Shown piece after piece: positions 43,322 through 51,081 of a stretch of 64,000 nucleotides of DNA (position 1 is its first letter; the number at the start of each line of letters is the position of its first letter). This DNA comes from Alistipes finegoldii DSM 17242. GTDB taxonomy: Bacteria > Bacteroidota > Bacteroidia > Bacteroidales > Rikenellaceae. The notes under the pieces are model-generated. The model had not been told where the DNA came from. It made no database searches and worked only from the letters and a program-made list of their open reading frames with translations. The translations under genes and the position numbers were made by a program. Where the stretch lies: NCBI RefSeq assembly GCF_000265365.1, contig NC_018011.1, forward strand, positions 1,550,001-1,614,000. Direction: 5' to 3'.

Positions 43322-44671
43322 ATGAAAAAGATAGCAGTGCTGGGCGGCGGCATCAGCGGATACGGCTCCGCGATCCTCGCCAAGAAGAAAGGGTTCGACG
43401 TCTTCCTCTCCGATGCGGGGCGGATCGCCGACCGCTACAAGGCCAAGCTCGACGAGTGGCAGGTGCCCTACGAGGAGGGCGGCCATACCGAAGAGCGCAT
43501 CCTCGACGCCGCGGAGGTCGTCAAGTCGCCCGGCATCCCCGAAACGGCGCCGCTGGTGCGAAAACTCCGCGCCGCAGGCATTCCCGTGATCTCCGAAATA
43601 GAGTTCGCGGGCCGCTACACGGGCCGGGCGAAGTGCATCTGCATCACCGGCTCGAACGGCAAAACTACCACCACGTCGCTCATATACAAGATCATGCGCG
43701 ACGCCGGGATGCGGGTCGCTCTGGGCGGCAACATCGGCGAGAGCTTCGCCTACTCGGTCGCCACGGGCGATTACGACTGGTACGTGCTGGAGCTGAGCTC
43801 GTTCCAGCTCGACGGCATGTACAAGTTCCGGGCGCATATCGGCGTGCTGATGAACATCACGCCCGACCACCTCGACCGCTACGACCACTGTTTCCAGAAC
43901 TACGCCGATTCGAAAATGCGCATCACGCAGAACCAGACTTCGCGCGACTATTTCGTCTATTCGGGCGACGACGAAGTGATCTGGCAGCAGCTTCCGAAAT
44001 ACGACCTGCGCATGAAGCAGCTCCCTTTCGCGGCGAAAAATGCTGTGGCCAGCGGCGCGGGGGACGCTTTCCTCTGCGACGGCAAATTCACGGCGGCCGT
44101 CGGAAAGGCCTCGGTCGAGATCGACACCGCGAAACTGCAGATCAAGGGCCTGCACAACGCCTACAACGCCATGGCGGCGGCGCTCGCAACCCTCGCGGCA
44201 GGAATCGCTCCGGCGGCGATCCGCCGTTCGCTCTACGGCTTCGCGCCCGTCGAGCACCGGCTCGAACCGGTCAAGGAGAGCGGCGGCGTGCTGTGGATCA
44301 ACGACTCGAAGGCCACCAACGTCGATTCGGTCTACTATGCGCTCGAAAGCATGAAACGCCCCGTGGTGTGGATCGCCGGCGGTACGGACAAGGGCAACGA
44401 TTACGGGCCGCTCAAGGATTTCGCCCGCGAGAAGGTGCACACGCTCGTCTGCATGGGCATAGACAACGCCAAACTGCTCCGGGAGTTCACGGGCGTCGTG
44501 CCCGAAGTGATCTCCACCGATTCGCTCGACGCCGCGATGACGGCGGCCAAAGCCGCCGCACGGCCCGGCGACGCGGTGCTGTTGTCCCCGGCCTGCGCAA
44601 GCTTCGACCTTTTCAAAAATTACGAGAACCGCGGCGAGCTGTTCAAGGCGTGGGTAAACGAAAAGGCATAA
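43322..44671 (+). CDS. murD: UDP-MurNAc-L-alanine:D-glutamate ligase
   Basis: 449 residues, starting 2 bp after mraY. It adds D-Glu to UDP-MurNAc-L-Ala. Landmarks: the N-terminal Rossmann domain IAVLGGGISGYGSAIL, the ATP site CITGSNGKTTTTSLIY, NITPDHLDRY and NDSKATNVDSVYYAL. The VLLSPACASFDLFKNYENRGELF C-terminus is diagnostic of MurD. Confidence 0.95.
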   Translation: MKKIAVLGGGISGYGSAILAKKKGFDVFLSDAGRIADRYKAKLDEWQVPYEEGGHTEERILDAAEVVKSPGIPETAPLVRKLRAAGIPVISEIEFAGRYTGRAKCICITGSNGKTTTTSLIYKIMRDAGMRVALGGNIGESFAYSVATGDYDWYVLELSSFQLDGMYKFRAHIGVLMNITPDHLDRYDHCFQNYADSKMRITQNQTSRDYFVYSGDDEVIWQQLPKYDLRMKQLPFAAKNAVASGAGDAFLCDGKFTAAVGKASVEIDTAKLQIKGLHNAYNAMAAALATLAAGIAPAAIRRSLYGFAPVEHRLEPVKESGGVLWINDSKATNVDSVYYALESMKRPVVWIAGGTDKGNDYGPLKDFAREKVHTLVCMGIDNAKLLREFTGVVPEVISTDSLDAAMTAAKAAARPGDAVLLSPACASFDLFKNYENRGELFKAWVNEKA

Positions 44672-44675
44672 GGCG

Positions 44676-46136
44676 ATGAAATTCGGCGAACGGAAACAGA
44701 CACAGGGCGCGCAGCAGGCGCAGGAACCTTGGTCGGAAACGGCCGGGAACGCTCCGCGCACGGCCGGAGCGGCGGCCGCAGAGACTGCTCCGCACGGTAG
44801 CGAGGGGCGGGGCGGCCGGGGCAAGAGCCGATCCGGAGCCGAGTACGGGACCGCTGCGGACGAGGAAAACCCGCAGGCGGCGAACGCGTGCGGCGAAACG
44901 GCCGAAAAGCCCAAATTCAGGCTTTTCACGGGCGACCGCGTGTTGTGGATCATCATCGCGGTGCTGGCGGTGGTTTCGGTGCTGGTGGTCTACTCCTCGA
45001 CGGCCAAAATGGCTTACGACGCCCACACGGCCCGCACCACGGCGCATTTCCTGCGCCAGCAGCTGATGATCCTGATCGTCAGTCTCGTCGTGATGGTCGC
45101 CGTGCAGAAGATCAACTGCCGCATCTACAACCTCTTTTCGCGCCCCGTCTACATCCTTTCGGTCCTGCTGACCGTCGCCGTCTACTTCATCGGCGCCACG
45201 ACCAACGGCGCCGCCCGCTGGATTCCGCTGGGACCCTTCCAGTTCCAGCCCTCCGAAGCGCTGAAGGTCGCCACAGTGCTCTTCCTCGCCAGCCAGCTGG
45301 CGGGACGCCAGTCGAAGATCGACAAAATCCGCATCGTGCCGTCGCTCAGGTTCTGGACATGGCGTTCGTCGCGCGAACAGCGCCGCATCTGGCGCGAAGG
45401 GACATGGCCGATCCTGATGCCCGTGGTCGTCTCGTGCACCGTGATCTTCCCGGCCCACACCTCGTCGGCCGTGCTGGTGTTCCTCGCCTCGTGGGTGATG
45501 ATGCTCATCGGGCGCGTCCGTTTCGGCGAACTGATGAAGCTCGTCGGGCTGGCCTGCGTGGGCATCGTCCTCATTATGACGCTCAACCTCGGCCGCAGCG
45601 AAACCGCCGAAGGGCGCGTCTCGACATGGATACACCTCTGGACCCGTTCGCAGACCGACAAGCCGATCGAACACCTCACCGACACCGAGCGTTCGATGAT
45701 CGCCATCTACAACGGCGGCATCTTCGGTGAGGGAGCCGGACAGAGCGCCATGCGCGTGGAGATGATCCACCCCGAAAGCGACTACGCCTACGCCTTCTTC
45801 GTCGAGGAGTACGGCATCGTGCTGGCCATCGCGCTGCTGATGCTCTATCTGTGGATCTTCTTCCGCGGAATCGAAATCTTCCGGCGGTGCGGCACGGCCT
45901 TTCCGGGACTGCTGGTGCTGGGACTGGCGCTGCTGATAACCTGTCAGGCGCTGCTGCACATCATGGTGACGGTAAACCTGATCCCCGAAACGGGGCAGAC
46001 GCTGCCCCTGATTTCGCGCGGCGGCTCCTCGACGCTCTTCACCACCATCGCTCTGGGCATGATCCTCAGCGTCAGCCGTCAGAACGACGAACAGTCGCAC
46101 GACACGCCCCGCAGCGAATCCATTTATGAAAAGTAA
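44676..46136 (+). CDS. ftsW: FtsW septal peptidoglycan polymerase (SEDS)
   Basis: 486 residues. SEDS glycosyltransferase working with FtsI. It starts with an unusual 78-residue hydrophilic Ala/Gly/Glu-rich extension, then FRLFTGDRVLWIIIAVLAVV. The SEDS core includes TNGAARWIPLGPFQFQPSEALK, GGIFGEGAGQSAMR, FVEEYGIVLAIALL and PLISRGGSSTL. It is the last recognisable dcw gene here: murG, murC, ftsQ, ftsA and ftsZ do not follow. Confidence 0.92.
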   Translation: MKFGERKQTQGAQQAQEPWSETAGNAPRTAGAAAAETAPHGSEGRGGRGKSRSGAEYGTAADEENPQAANACGETAEKPKFRLFTGDRVLWIIIAVLAVVSVLVVYSSTAKMAYDAHTARTTAHFLRQQLMILIVSLVVMVAVQKINCRIYNLFSRPVYILSVLLTVAVYFIGATTNGAARWIPLGPFQFQPSEALKVATVLFLASQLAGRQSKIDKIRIVPSLRFWTWRSSREQRRIWREGTWPILMPVVVSCTVIFPAHTSSAVLVFLASWVMMLIGRVRFGELMKLVGLACVGIVLIMTLNLGRSETAEGRVSTWIHLWTRSQTDKPIEHLTDTERSMIAIYNGGIFGEGAGQSAMRVEMIHPESDYAYAFFVEEYGIVLAIALLMLYLWIFFRGIEIFRRCGTAFPGLLVLGLALLITCQALLHIMVTVNLIPETGQTLPLISRGGSSTLFTTIALGMILSVSRQNDEQSHDTPRSESIYEK

Positions 46137-46142
46137 CGACCT

Positions 46143-46535
46143 ATGGACGACATCAGACTGGACAAATACCTCTGGGCCGTGCGGGTGTTCAAGACCCGCA
46201 GCGACGCCGCAGACGCCGTCCGCAACAACAAGGTGACCGTGAACGGCGCCTACGCCAAACCTTCACGCGAAGTCAAGATCGGCGACGTGATCGCCGTACG
46301 CCGGATGCAGGTGACCTATTCCTACAAGGTCCTCGACCTCGTGTCGAGCCGCCAGCCGGCCAAGAACGTTTCCCTGTACTGCCTCAACGTCACGCCGCAG
46401 GAGGAGCTGGACAAACTCAACGTTCCGCGCGAGACCGTCTTCGTATTCCGCGACCGCGGCACGGGCCGCCCCACCAAGAAGGAGCGCCGCGAGCTGGACG
46501 GCCTGATGGACGAACTCTATTACGACGAGGAGTAG
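46143..46535 (+). CDS. S4-domain RNA-binding protein (Hsp15/RqcP-like)
   Basis: 130 residues. The N-terminal S4 domain (IRLDKYLWAVRVFKTRSDA, then VNGAYAKPSREVKIGDVI) is like Hsp15/RqcP, which bind stalled 50S subunits carrying peptidyl-tRNA. The C-terminal half is charged (RGTGRPTKKERRELDGLM), typical of Hsp15. It begins 6 bp after ftsW. The next gene, on the other strand, is pth, also acting on peptidyl-tRNA; this may be chance. Confidence 0.85.
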   Translation: MDDIRLDKYLWAVRVFKTRSDAADAVRNNKVTVNGAYAKPSREVKIGDVIAVRRMQVTYSYKVLDLVSSRQPAKNVSLYCLNVTPQEELDKLNVPRETVFVFRDRGTGRPTKKERRELDGLMDELYYDEE

Positions 46536-46747
46536 GCGCACACCCCGCTGCGGGGCCGCGACATGCCGGCAACGGCTATCCGCCGCCCAAGACGCCGCCC
46601 GAAGGCGGCAGGCCGGCCATTCCGCCAACCGCCCGACGCTCCGCCCCCGAAATCACGCCGCATTCGCCGTGTCCACACCGCACGGCGCGATTTCCACGGC
46701 GAAACTGCCGAAAACGACAAGATTCCTGCGGAATACACAAAAACGAA
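46536..46747. other. Intergenic spacer with GC hairpins, no gene
   Basis: The spacer between the S4 gene and the pth terminator contains small hairpins (CCCCG/CGGGG at 46543-46555; GCCGCC, loop CGAA, GGCGGC at 46594-46609). They lack U-tracts. I see no supported coding sequence. Confidence 0.5.
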
Positions 46748-46785
46748 AAACCGGGCCTTTCCGTGCAAGCACGAAAGCCCGGTTT
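46748..46785 (-). terminator. Intrinsic terminator of rplY-pth
   Basis: A long stem with a short loop (AAACCGGGC pairing with GCCCGGTTT plus an inner stem) and, on the minus strand, a T-rich tail (TTTTTCGTTTTT). It is about 40 bp after the pth stop. Confidence 0.75.
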
Positions 46786-46825
46786 CCCGTTTCATATGCC
46801 GGCAGGCATCTATTCTTGTTTTCGG

Positions 46826-47389
46826 CTACTTCTTGTTGAAGAAGTTCATCGTCCGTTCCATGCCGATCGTGGCGAACGACAGAATCGCGTCGCAGAAGAC
46901 TTTGAGCCGTTCAGGCATCGCCTTCCGGTCCTCTTCGCTCCACTCGCCCAGCACGTAATCGACCTGATGCCCCTTCGGGAAGTCGCCGCCCACGCCGAAG
47001 CGCATCCGGGCGAAATTCTCCGTTCCCAAGAGTTCGGCGATATTCTTCAAGCCGTTATGCCCTCCGGCGCTCCCCTTCGGGCGCAGCCGCAGCGTACCGA
47101 ACGGCAGTGCGATATCGTCCGAAACGACCAGCAGATTCTCCGGGGCGACCTTTTCGGCCTCCATCCAATAGCGGACGGCCTTGCCCGAAAGATTCATATA
47201 GGTCGAGGGTTTGAGCAGAATCAGCGTGCGGCCCTTGTGTTTCACTTGGGCCACATCGCCGTAACGCGCCGTGGTAAAAACAGCGTTGGACGCCTCTGCG
47301 AGGGCGTCCAACACATTGAATCCGATGTTGTGTCGGGTCCCGGCATATTCGGCGCCGATATTTCCCAGCCCAACAATAAGATATTTCAT
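46826..47389 (-). CDS. pth: Peptidyl-tRNA hydrolase
   Basis: 187 residues, the usual length. It frees tRNA from prematurely released peptidyl-tRNA. Motifs: LIVGLGNIGAEYAGTRHNIGF (with the catalytic His), KPSTYMNLSGKAV, LVVSDDIALPFGTLRLRPKGSAGGHNGLK. It lies 10 bp after rplY on the minus strand, a pairing common in bacteria. Confidence 0.95.
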   Translation of the reverse strand: MKYLIVGLGNIGAEYAGTRHNIGFNVLDALAEASNAVFTTARYGDVAQVKHKGRTLILLKPSTYMNLSGKAVRYWMEAEKVAPENLLVVSDDIALPFGTLRLRPKGSAGGHNGLKNIAELLGTENFARMRFGVGGDFPKGHQVDYVLGEWSEEDRKAMPERLKVFCDAILSFATIGMERTMNFFNKK

Positions 47390-47399
47390 ACGCTACCGA

Positions 47400-47969
47400 C
47401 TAATCCTGAGCCGCAGCGCCGCGCGAAGCACGGGTTACGCGAACGGCGCAGACAGCGGTGGTTGCGGGAGTAACGAATTTCAGGTTCTCGAACTTGAGGT
47501 CGCCCACGAAGATCGTCTTGCCGACGCCCAGCGTGGTCACGTCTACGACCAGTTCGTCGGGCAGGTTCTCGACCAGCGCGCTGACGACCAGCTTGCGGGC
47601 CGACAGAGCCAGCTTACCGCCGACCTTCACACCCTCGGCGTTACCCGTCAGGCGTACCGGAATCGCGATCGAAACGGGCTTGCCGTCGGCGATACGGTAG
47701 AAGTCGAGGTGCAGGATCTGCTCGCGGACGGGGTGGAACTGAGCCTCACGCAGCACGGCCTGCTCCTTCTTGCCGTCGAAATCGAACTCGACGATGTAGG
47801 AGTTGGGGGTGTAGATCAGGGGTTTGATCTCGCGGGGGTCCACCGAGAAGGCGACCGACTCGCCGTGGCCCGACAGTACGCAGGGAACCATGCCCTCGCG
47901 GCGTACGGCCTTGGCTGCTTTCTTGCCGTACTCTTCACGCTTTACGGCCTTTACAGAAATGGTTTTCAT
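47400..47969 (-). CDS. rplY: 50S ribosomal protein L25 (Ctc type)
   Basis: 189 residues: an N-terminal L25 domain (VRREGMVPCVLSGHGESVAF) binding 5S rRNA, plus the C-terminal TL5/Ctc domain (RKLVVSALVENLPDELVVDVTTLGVGKTIFVGD). It is the first gene of the rplY-pth operon; its promoter is at 48054-48083 and the leader is about 80 nt. Confidence 0.93.
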   Translation of the reverse strand: MKTISVKAVKREEYGKKAAKAVRREGMVPCVLSGHGESVAFSVDPREIKPLIYTPNSYIVEFDFDGKKEQAVLREAQFHPVREQILHLDFYRIADGKPVSIAIPVRLTGNAEGVKVGGKLALSARKLVVSALVENLPDELVVDVTTLGVGKTIFVGDLKFENLKFVTPATTAVCAVRVTRASRGAAAQD

Positions 47970-48053
47970 TGCAATTTGTTTTTAATGTGTTACCTTGGGC
48001 GGTTCTCAGCGAGACCTCGCGGGCCGCGCCCCAATTCCGCCTGTTTCGGAGCG

Positions 48054-48083
48054 CAAAGATAAGCCAAATTATCAAGAATCAAA
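48054..48083 (-). promoter_or_regulatory. Promoter of rplY-pth
   Basis: On the minus strand TTTG at 48083-48080, 18 bp, TATCTTTG at 48061-48054. Spacing is slightly short but both elements match the consensus. Confidence 0.5.
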
Positions 48084-48175
48084 AACCGGACGCGGAAAAT
48101 TCGCCCTCGGAGCAGAAAAATTTCGGATTCGGATTTAACTTTCGCACCTTTGATGCGTCTTATTGACAAACCCTC

Positions 48176-48736
48176 ATGGAGACGACCCGCGACATATCGG
48201 CAGAAGAGCTTGCGGCGCTGCGCGACCCCGGCGTCCGGCACGGGGCCTTCGACCGGCTGGTCGGGGCGTACCTCCGTCCACTTTACTGGCATGCGCGGCG
48301 GCTGGTGGTGGTCCACGAAGACGCCGAGGACGTGGTGCAGGAGACCTTCGTCCGGGCATACGACAGGATCGGCACCTTCCGGGGCGGGAGCGACGAGATG
48401 GGGGCATGGCTCTACCGCATCGCCACGAACACGGCCCTGACGCTGCTCCGACGGCGCAAAACGGGACTGTTCGCCTCGCTCGACGAAGTGAGCCGGACAC
48501 TGGCGGGCCGCGTGGCGGAAGAGTGCGGCGAGGACGCCGACCAAATGCAGGTGCGTTTCCAGCAGGCCGTGCTGGAACTGCCGCTCAAGCAGCGTCTGGT
48601 CTTCAACCTCCGCTATTACGACGGGATGTCCTACGGACAGATAGCCCGCGTGCTGGGACAGCGCGAACAGACGCTCAAGGTCAATTACCACTATGCAGTA
48701 CAGAAACTGAAAGAAAAACTAACGCAGGAAATATGA
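48176..48736 (+). CDS. ECF-type RNA polymerase sigma factor
   Basis: 186 residues. Region 2 is EDAEDVVQETFVRAYDRIGTF; region 4 is ELPLKQRLVFNLRYYDGMSYGQIARVLGQREQTLKVNYHYAVQKLKEKL, a helix-turn-helix for the -35 element. It overlaps the next gene by 4 bp (ATGA), the classic sigma/anti-sigma arrangement. A possible weak promoter is CACCTTTG at 48145-48152. It probably controls the envelope genes behind it. Confidence 0.9.
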   Translation: METTRDISAEELAALRDPGVRHGAFDRLVGAYLRPLYWHARRLVVVHEDAEDVVQETFVRAYDRIGTFRGGSDEMGAWLYRIATNTALTLLRRRKTGLFASLDEVSRTLAGRVAEECGEDADQMQVRFQQAVLELPLKQRLVFNLRYYDGMSYGQIARVLGQREQTLKVNYHYAVQKLKEKLTQEI

Positions 48737-49056
48737 ACCGTGAATTTGAAAACAGCGGCCGGGAAATGCCTTACCGCATCCCGCCGCAGAGTCTCGAAGC
48801 GCTGCACGAGCGCATCCTCAGCCGGACCTCCCGCCGCCCGGCATCACCTCCCCGGACCGTCCGCAGATACTGCCTGACGGCCGCCGCGGCGGCTGCCGTG
48901 CTCGTCATGGGCCTGCTCGTTACCGAATACCGCACCCGCAGGGCCGACACACCGGCCCCGGACCTCGAACAGATGCTCGCCACGACCCCGGCCGAGACGC
49001 TGCGTCAGGCCGCCGCGGAGAATTACGACGACATCCTTTACAACCAGCAACTCTAA
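48733..49056 (+). CDS. Small single-pass membrane protein, candidate anti-sigma factor
   Basis: 107 residues from ATG 48733, translationally coupled to the sigma gene. The cytoplasmic N-terminus (about 45 residues, YRIPPQSLEALHERILS) is followed by one membrane helix (about 48-64) and a short periplasmic tail. This is the topology of small anti-sigma factors, but it lacks a recognisable zinc HXXXCXXC motif. The role is inferred from context. Confidence 0.68.
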   Translation: MNREFENSGREMPYRIPPQSLEALHERILSRTSRRPASPPRTVRRYCLTAAAAAAVLVMGLLVTEYRTRRADTPAPDLEQMLATTPAETLRQAAAENYDDILYNQQL

Positions 49057-49069
49057 AAACATTTCAGCT

Positions 49070-50737
49070 ATGAAACATATCCTGCTTTTCCTCTGCACCC
49101 TGCTGTTCGCCCTGACGGGAAACACCGCACCGGCCTGCAACGAATCGGAACAACTGCTGGCCGAGGCCCGCACAGCGACGAACGCCGCGGGGAGCGTCTC
49201 CTCCGGCGAACTGGAACGCGCCATGGCCGAAGCCCGGCGGACCATGGAGGCGACCGGCCGGGAGATCGAACGCGCCGTGGCCGAAGCGCGCCGTGCGACG
49301 GAGCTCTCCGACCGTGAAATCGCGCGCGCCGCGGCCGAAGCCCGGCAGGCCATCGATGCGGCGGAACGCATCGACTTGGCCAACCAGTCGCTCGAAGAGC
49401 TGAACAAGGCGGCCCGCGAACAGATCGTCCGCGAGCTGGGGCTGAGCACCCGCCAGCGCAGGGAGTTCGAGCCGATCTACAAGGCCTACCGCGAAGCGCT
49501 CGACAAAGCCGTCGACGCCCGTGCCGGCGCTTCCGGCGCCGACGAAGCCACGCAGAAAAACAGCCTGAAGGCCAAACTCTCGAACATCGCCGCCACGGCG
49601 CAGGTCAAGCGCGACTATGTGGACAAATTCGCCGCCGTGCTCACCGCCGAGCAGATCCGCCGGCTCTACAACACCGAAGGCGAGATCGGCACCAACATCA
49701 AGCGGGCCGCCTTCGACCGGAGCAGCCGCACCCGCAGCGGACGGCTCAAAGGCAGCGGACGCATGGTGACGCAGGACTGGGGCAAGGCGGGCGACTACAC
49801 GGGCATCTCGGCCGCGGCGTTCTTCGACATCACCGTCAGCCCCGCGGCCAAAACCATCAGCGTGACGGCCGACGACAACGTCATCGACTATCTGGTGCTG
49901 GAGCGCGACGGCGGGAAGCTGAAATTCCGCGTCAACGCCAACAGCACGGAAAACATCTCGGTCTCGGTCACCGTTCCCGCATCGGCCTCGCTGCGCGAAA
50001 TATCGGCAGGCTCCTACGGCAAGGTGAACTGCAAAATGCCGCTGAAAGGTCCGTCGGTTTCGGTCTCCGTATCGAGCTACGGATCGGTGAGCGCCGACAT
50101 CGACACGCCCGGCGCCGCGAAACTCGACGTGTCGAGCTACGGCAAATTCGCAGGCTCGGTGCGCTGCAGCGACGGCGAGCTGCGGATTTCGAGCTACGGA
50201 TCGGCGCAGGCTCCCGTGGAGTGCCGCAACAGCTGCAAACTGACAGTGGGCAGTTACGCCAAATTCTCGAACGACATCAAAGCCTCCGACCTCACGGTCG
50301 AGGTCAGCAGCGGCGCCAGCGTCGGCAGTACGCTGACCGCCGACGCGCTGACGATGCGCATCGACAGCTACGCCAAATTCTCCGGCACGGTGACGGTAAA
50401 CGCCCGGCAGGCGAAGCTGACCGTCAGCAGCGGCGGCTCGTTCAACGGGACATTCAGCGGCAGTTCGCTCGAAGCGAGCGTCGGAAGCTACGGCAAAATC
50501 TACCTGAAAGGCGCGGCGCAGGTCGCCGACGCCACGGTCCGGGTCTCGTCGGGCGCGAATTTCTCGGCCCCCGAACTGCGGGTCTCGGATTACGACCTGA
50601 CGGTGTCGAACTACGCCAAAGCCGACGTCTGGTGTTCGGGCCGTCTGAAAATCAACGCTTCGACAGCCGCCAAAGTGACGTACGGCGGTCCCTGCACGGT
50701 CGAAACCGTCTCCGACAACATCCAGCGCAGAAAGTAA
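49070..50737 (+). CDS. Periplasmic protein: coiled coil, Spy-like LTxxQ region and DUF2807 beta-helix
   Basis: 555 residues. It has a signal peptide (cleavage near TAPA), then a region of Ala/Glu/Arg heptads (AMAEARRTMEATGREIERA, about 50-110). A helical domain with LSTRQRREFEPIYKAYREAL and LTAEQIRRLYNTE, resembling the LTxxQ repeats of Spy/CpxP periplasmic chaperones, occupies about 115-205. From about residue 240 to the end it is a repetitive beta-helix (DUF2807/GIN type) with many SSYGS, GSYAKF and VSSGA turns. It follows the sigma/anti-sigma pair by 13 bp, so it is probably the output of envelope-stress signalling. Confidence 0.78.
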   Translation: MKHILLFLCTLLFALTGNTAPACNESEQLLAEARTATNAAGSVSSGELERAMAEARRTMEATGREIERAVAEARRATELSDREIARAAAEARQAIDAAERIDLANQSLEELNKAAREQIVRELGLSTRQRREFEPIYKAYREALDKAVDARAGASGADEATQKNSLKAKLSNIAATAQVKRDYVDKFAAVLTAEQIRRLYNTEGEIGTNIKRAAFDRSSRTRSGRLKGSGRMVTQDWGKAGDYTGISAAAFFDITVSPAAKTISVTADDNVIDYLVLERDGGKLKFRVNANSTENISVSVTVPASASLREISAGSYGKVNCKMPLKGPSVSVSVSSYGSVSADIDTPGAAKLDVSSYGKFAGSVRCSDGELRISSYGSAQAPVECRNSCKLTVGSYAKFSNDIKASDLTVEVSSGASVGSTLTADALTMRIDSYAKFSGTVTVNARQAKLTVSSGGSFNGTFSGSSLEASVGSYGKIYLKGAAQVADATVRVSSGANFSAPELRVSDYDLTVSNYAKADVWCSGRLKINASTAAKVTYGGPCTVETVSDNIQRRK

Positions 50738-50767
50738 ATGCCAACAACCATAAGCGTATTTACGGAA

Positions 50768-50795
50768 ACGGGCCGCTCTTCGGGGAGCGGCCCGT
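50768..50795 (+). terminator. Intrinsic terminator of the sigma-factor operon
   Basis: ACGGGCCGCTC, loop TTCGGG, GAGCGGCCCGT, followed by CGTTTTT. The stem has 11 pairs. It lies 30 bp after the stop at 50737. Confidence 0.85.
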
Positions 50796-51044
50796 CGTTT
50801 TTCCCCGCTTCCGGCTCGAATCCGGCCTTCGGAAGAGATTTCCCGCAACAAATCGGCGGCCGTGCGACAAATTCCGAAAGGTTATAATCCGTAAGCGCTC
50901 CCGGCCCAAAGCCGCCGGACTTTCGCCGGATGCTCTCCCCCGGCGCCGAATCTGTAATGAAAACCCCGCCCGAACGCACTCCGGCGCGGGCGGCGCGGCA
51001 AACGAAACTTGCGCAGAATGAAGGGATTCGGAAATATTTTTAAT

Positions 51045-51052
51045 ATATTTGT
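51045..51052 (+). promoter_or_regulatory. -7 box (TATATTTG) of the leucine operon
   Basis: Exact TAnnTTTG match. Transcription would start near 51059, about 23 nt before ATG 51082. The nearest upstream TTG (51010-51012) is too far for a standard -33 element. Confidence 0.5.
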
Positions 51053-51081
51053 TGCCAAGGTTAGTTAGATCAAGTCCTATT

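Larger units (their letters stand above)
50738..51081. other. Intergenic region before the leucine operon
   Basis: 344 bp. It contains the terminator at 50768-50795, AT-poor spacer sequence and, at its end, a -7 box for leuA. I looked for a Leu-rich leader peptide here and found none. Confidence 0.6.

Noticed and set aside
50813..50830. GGCTCGAATCC, resembling a tRNA T-loop
   Set aside because: No matching acceptor, D or anticodon stems around it and no CCA end; it is a GC-rich spacer word.
50738..50886. Small ORF that might be a leucine leader peptide before leuA
   Set aside because: It has only one Leu codon, overlaps the upstream operon's terminator and lies before the leuA promoter.
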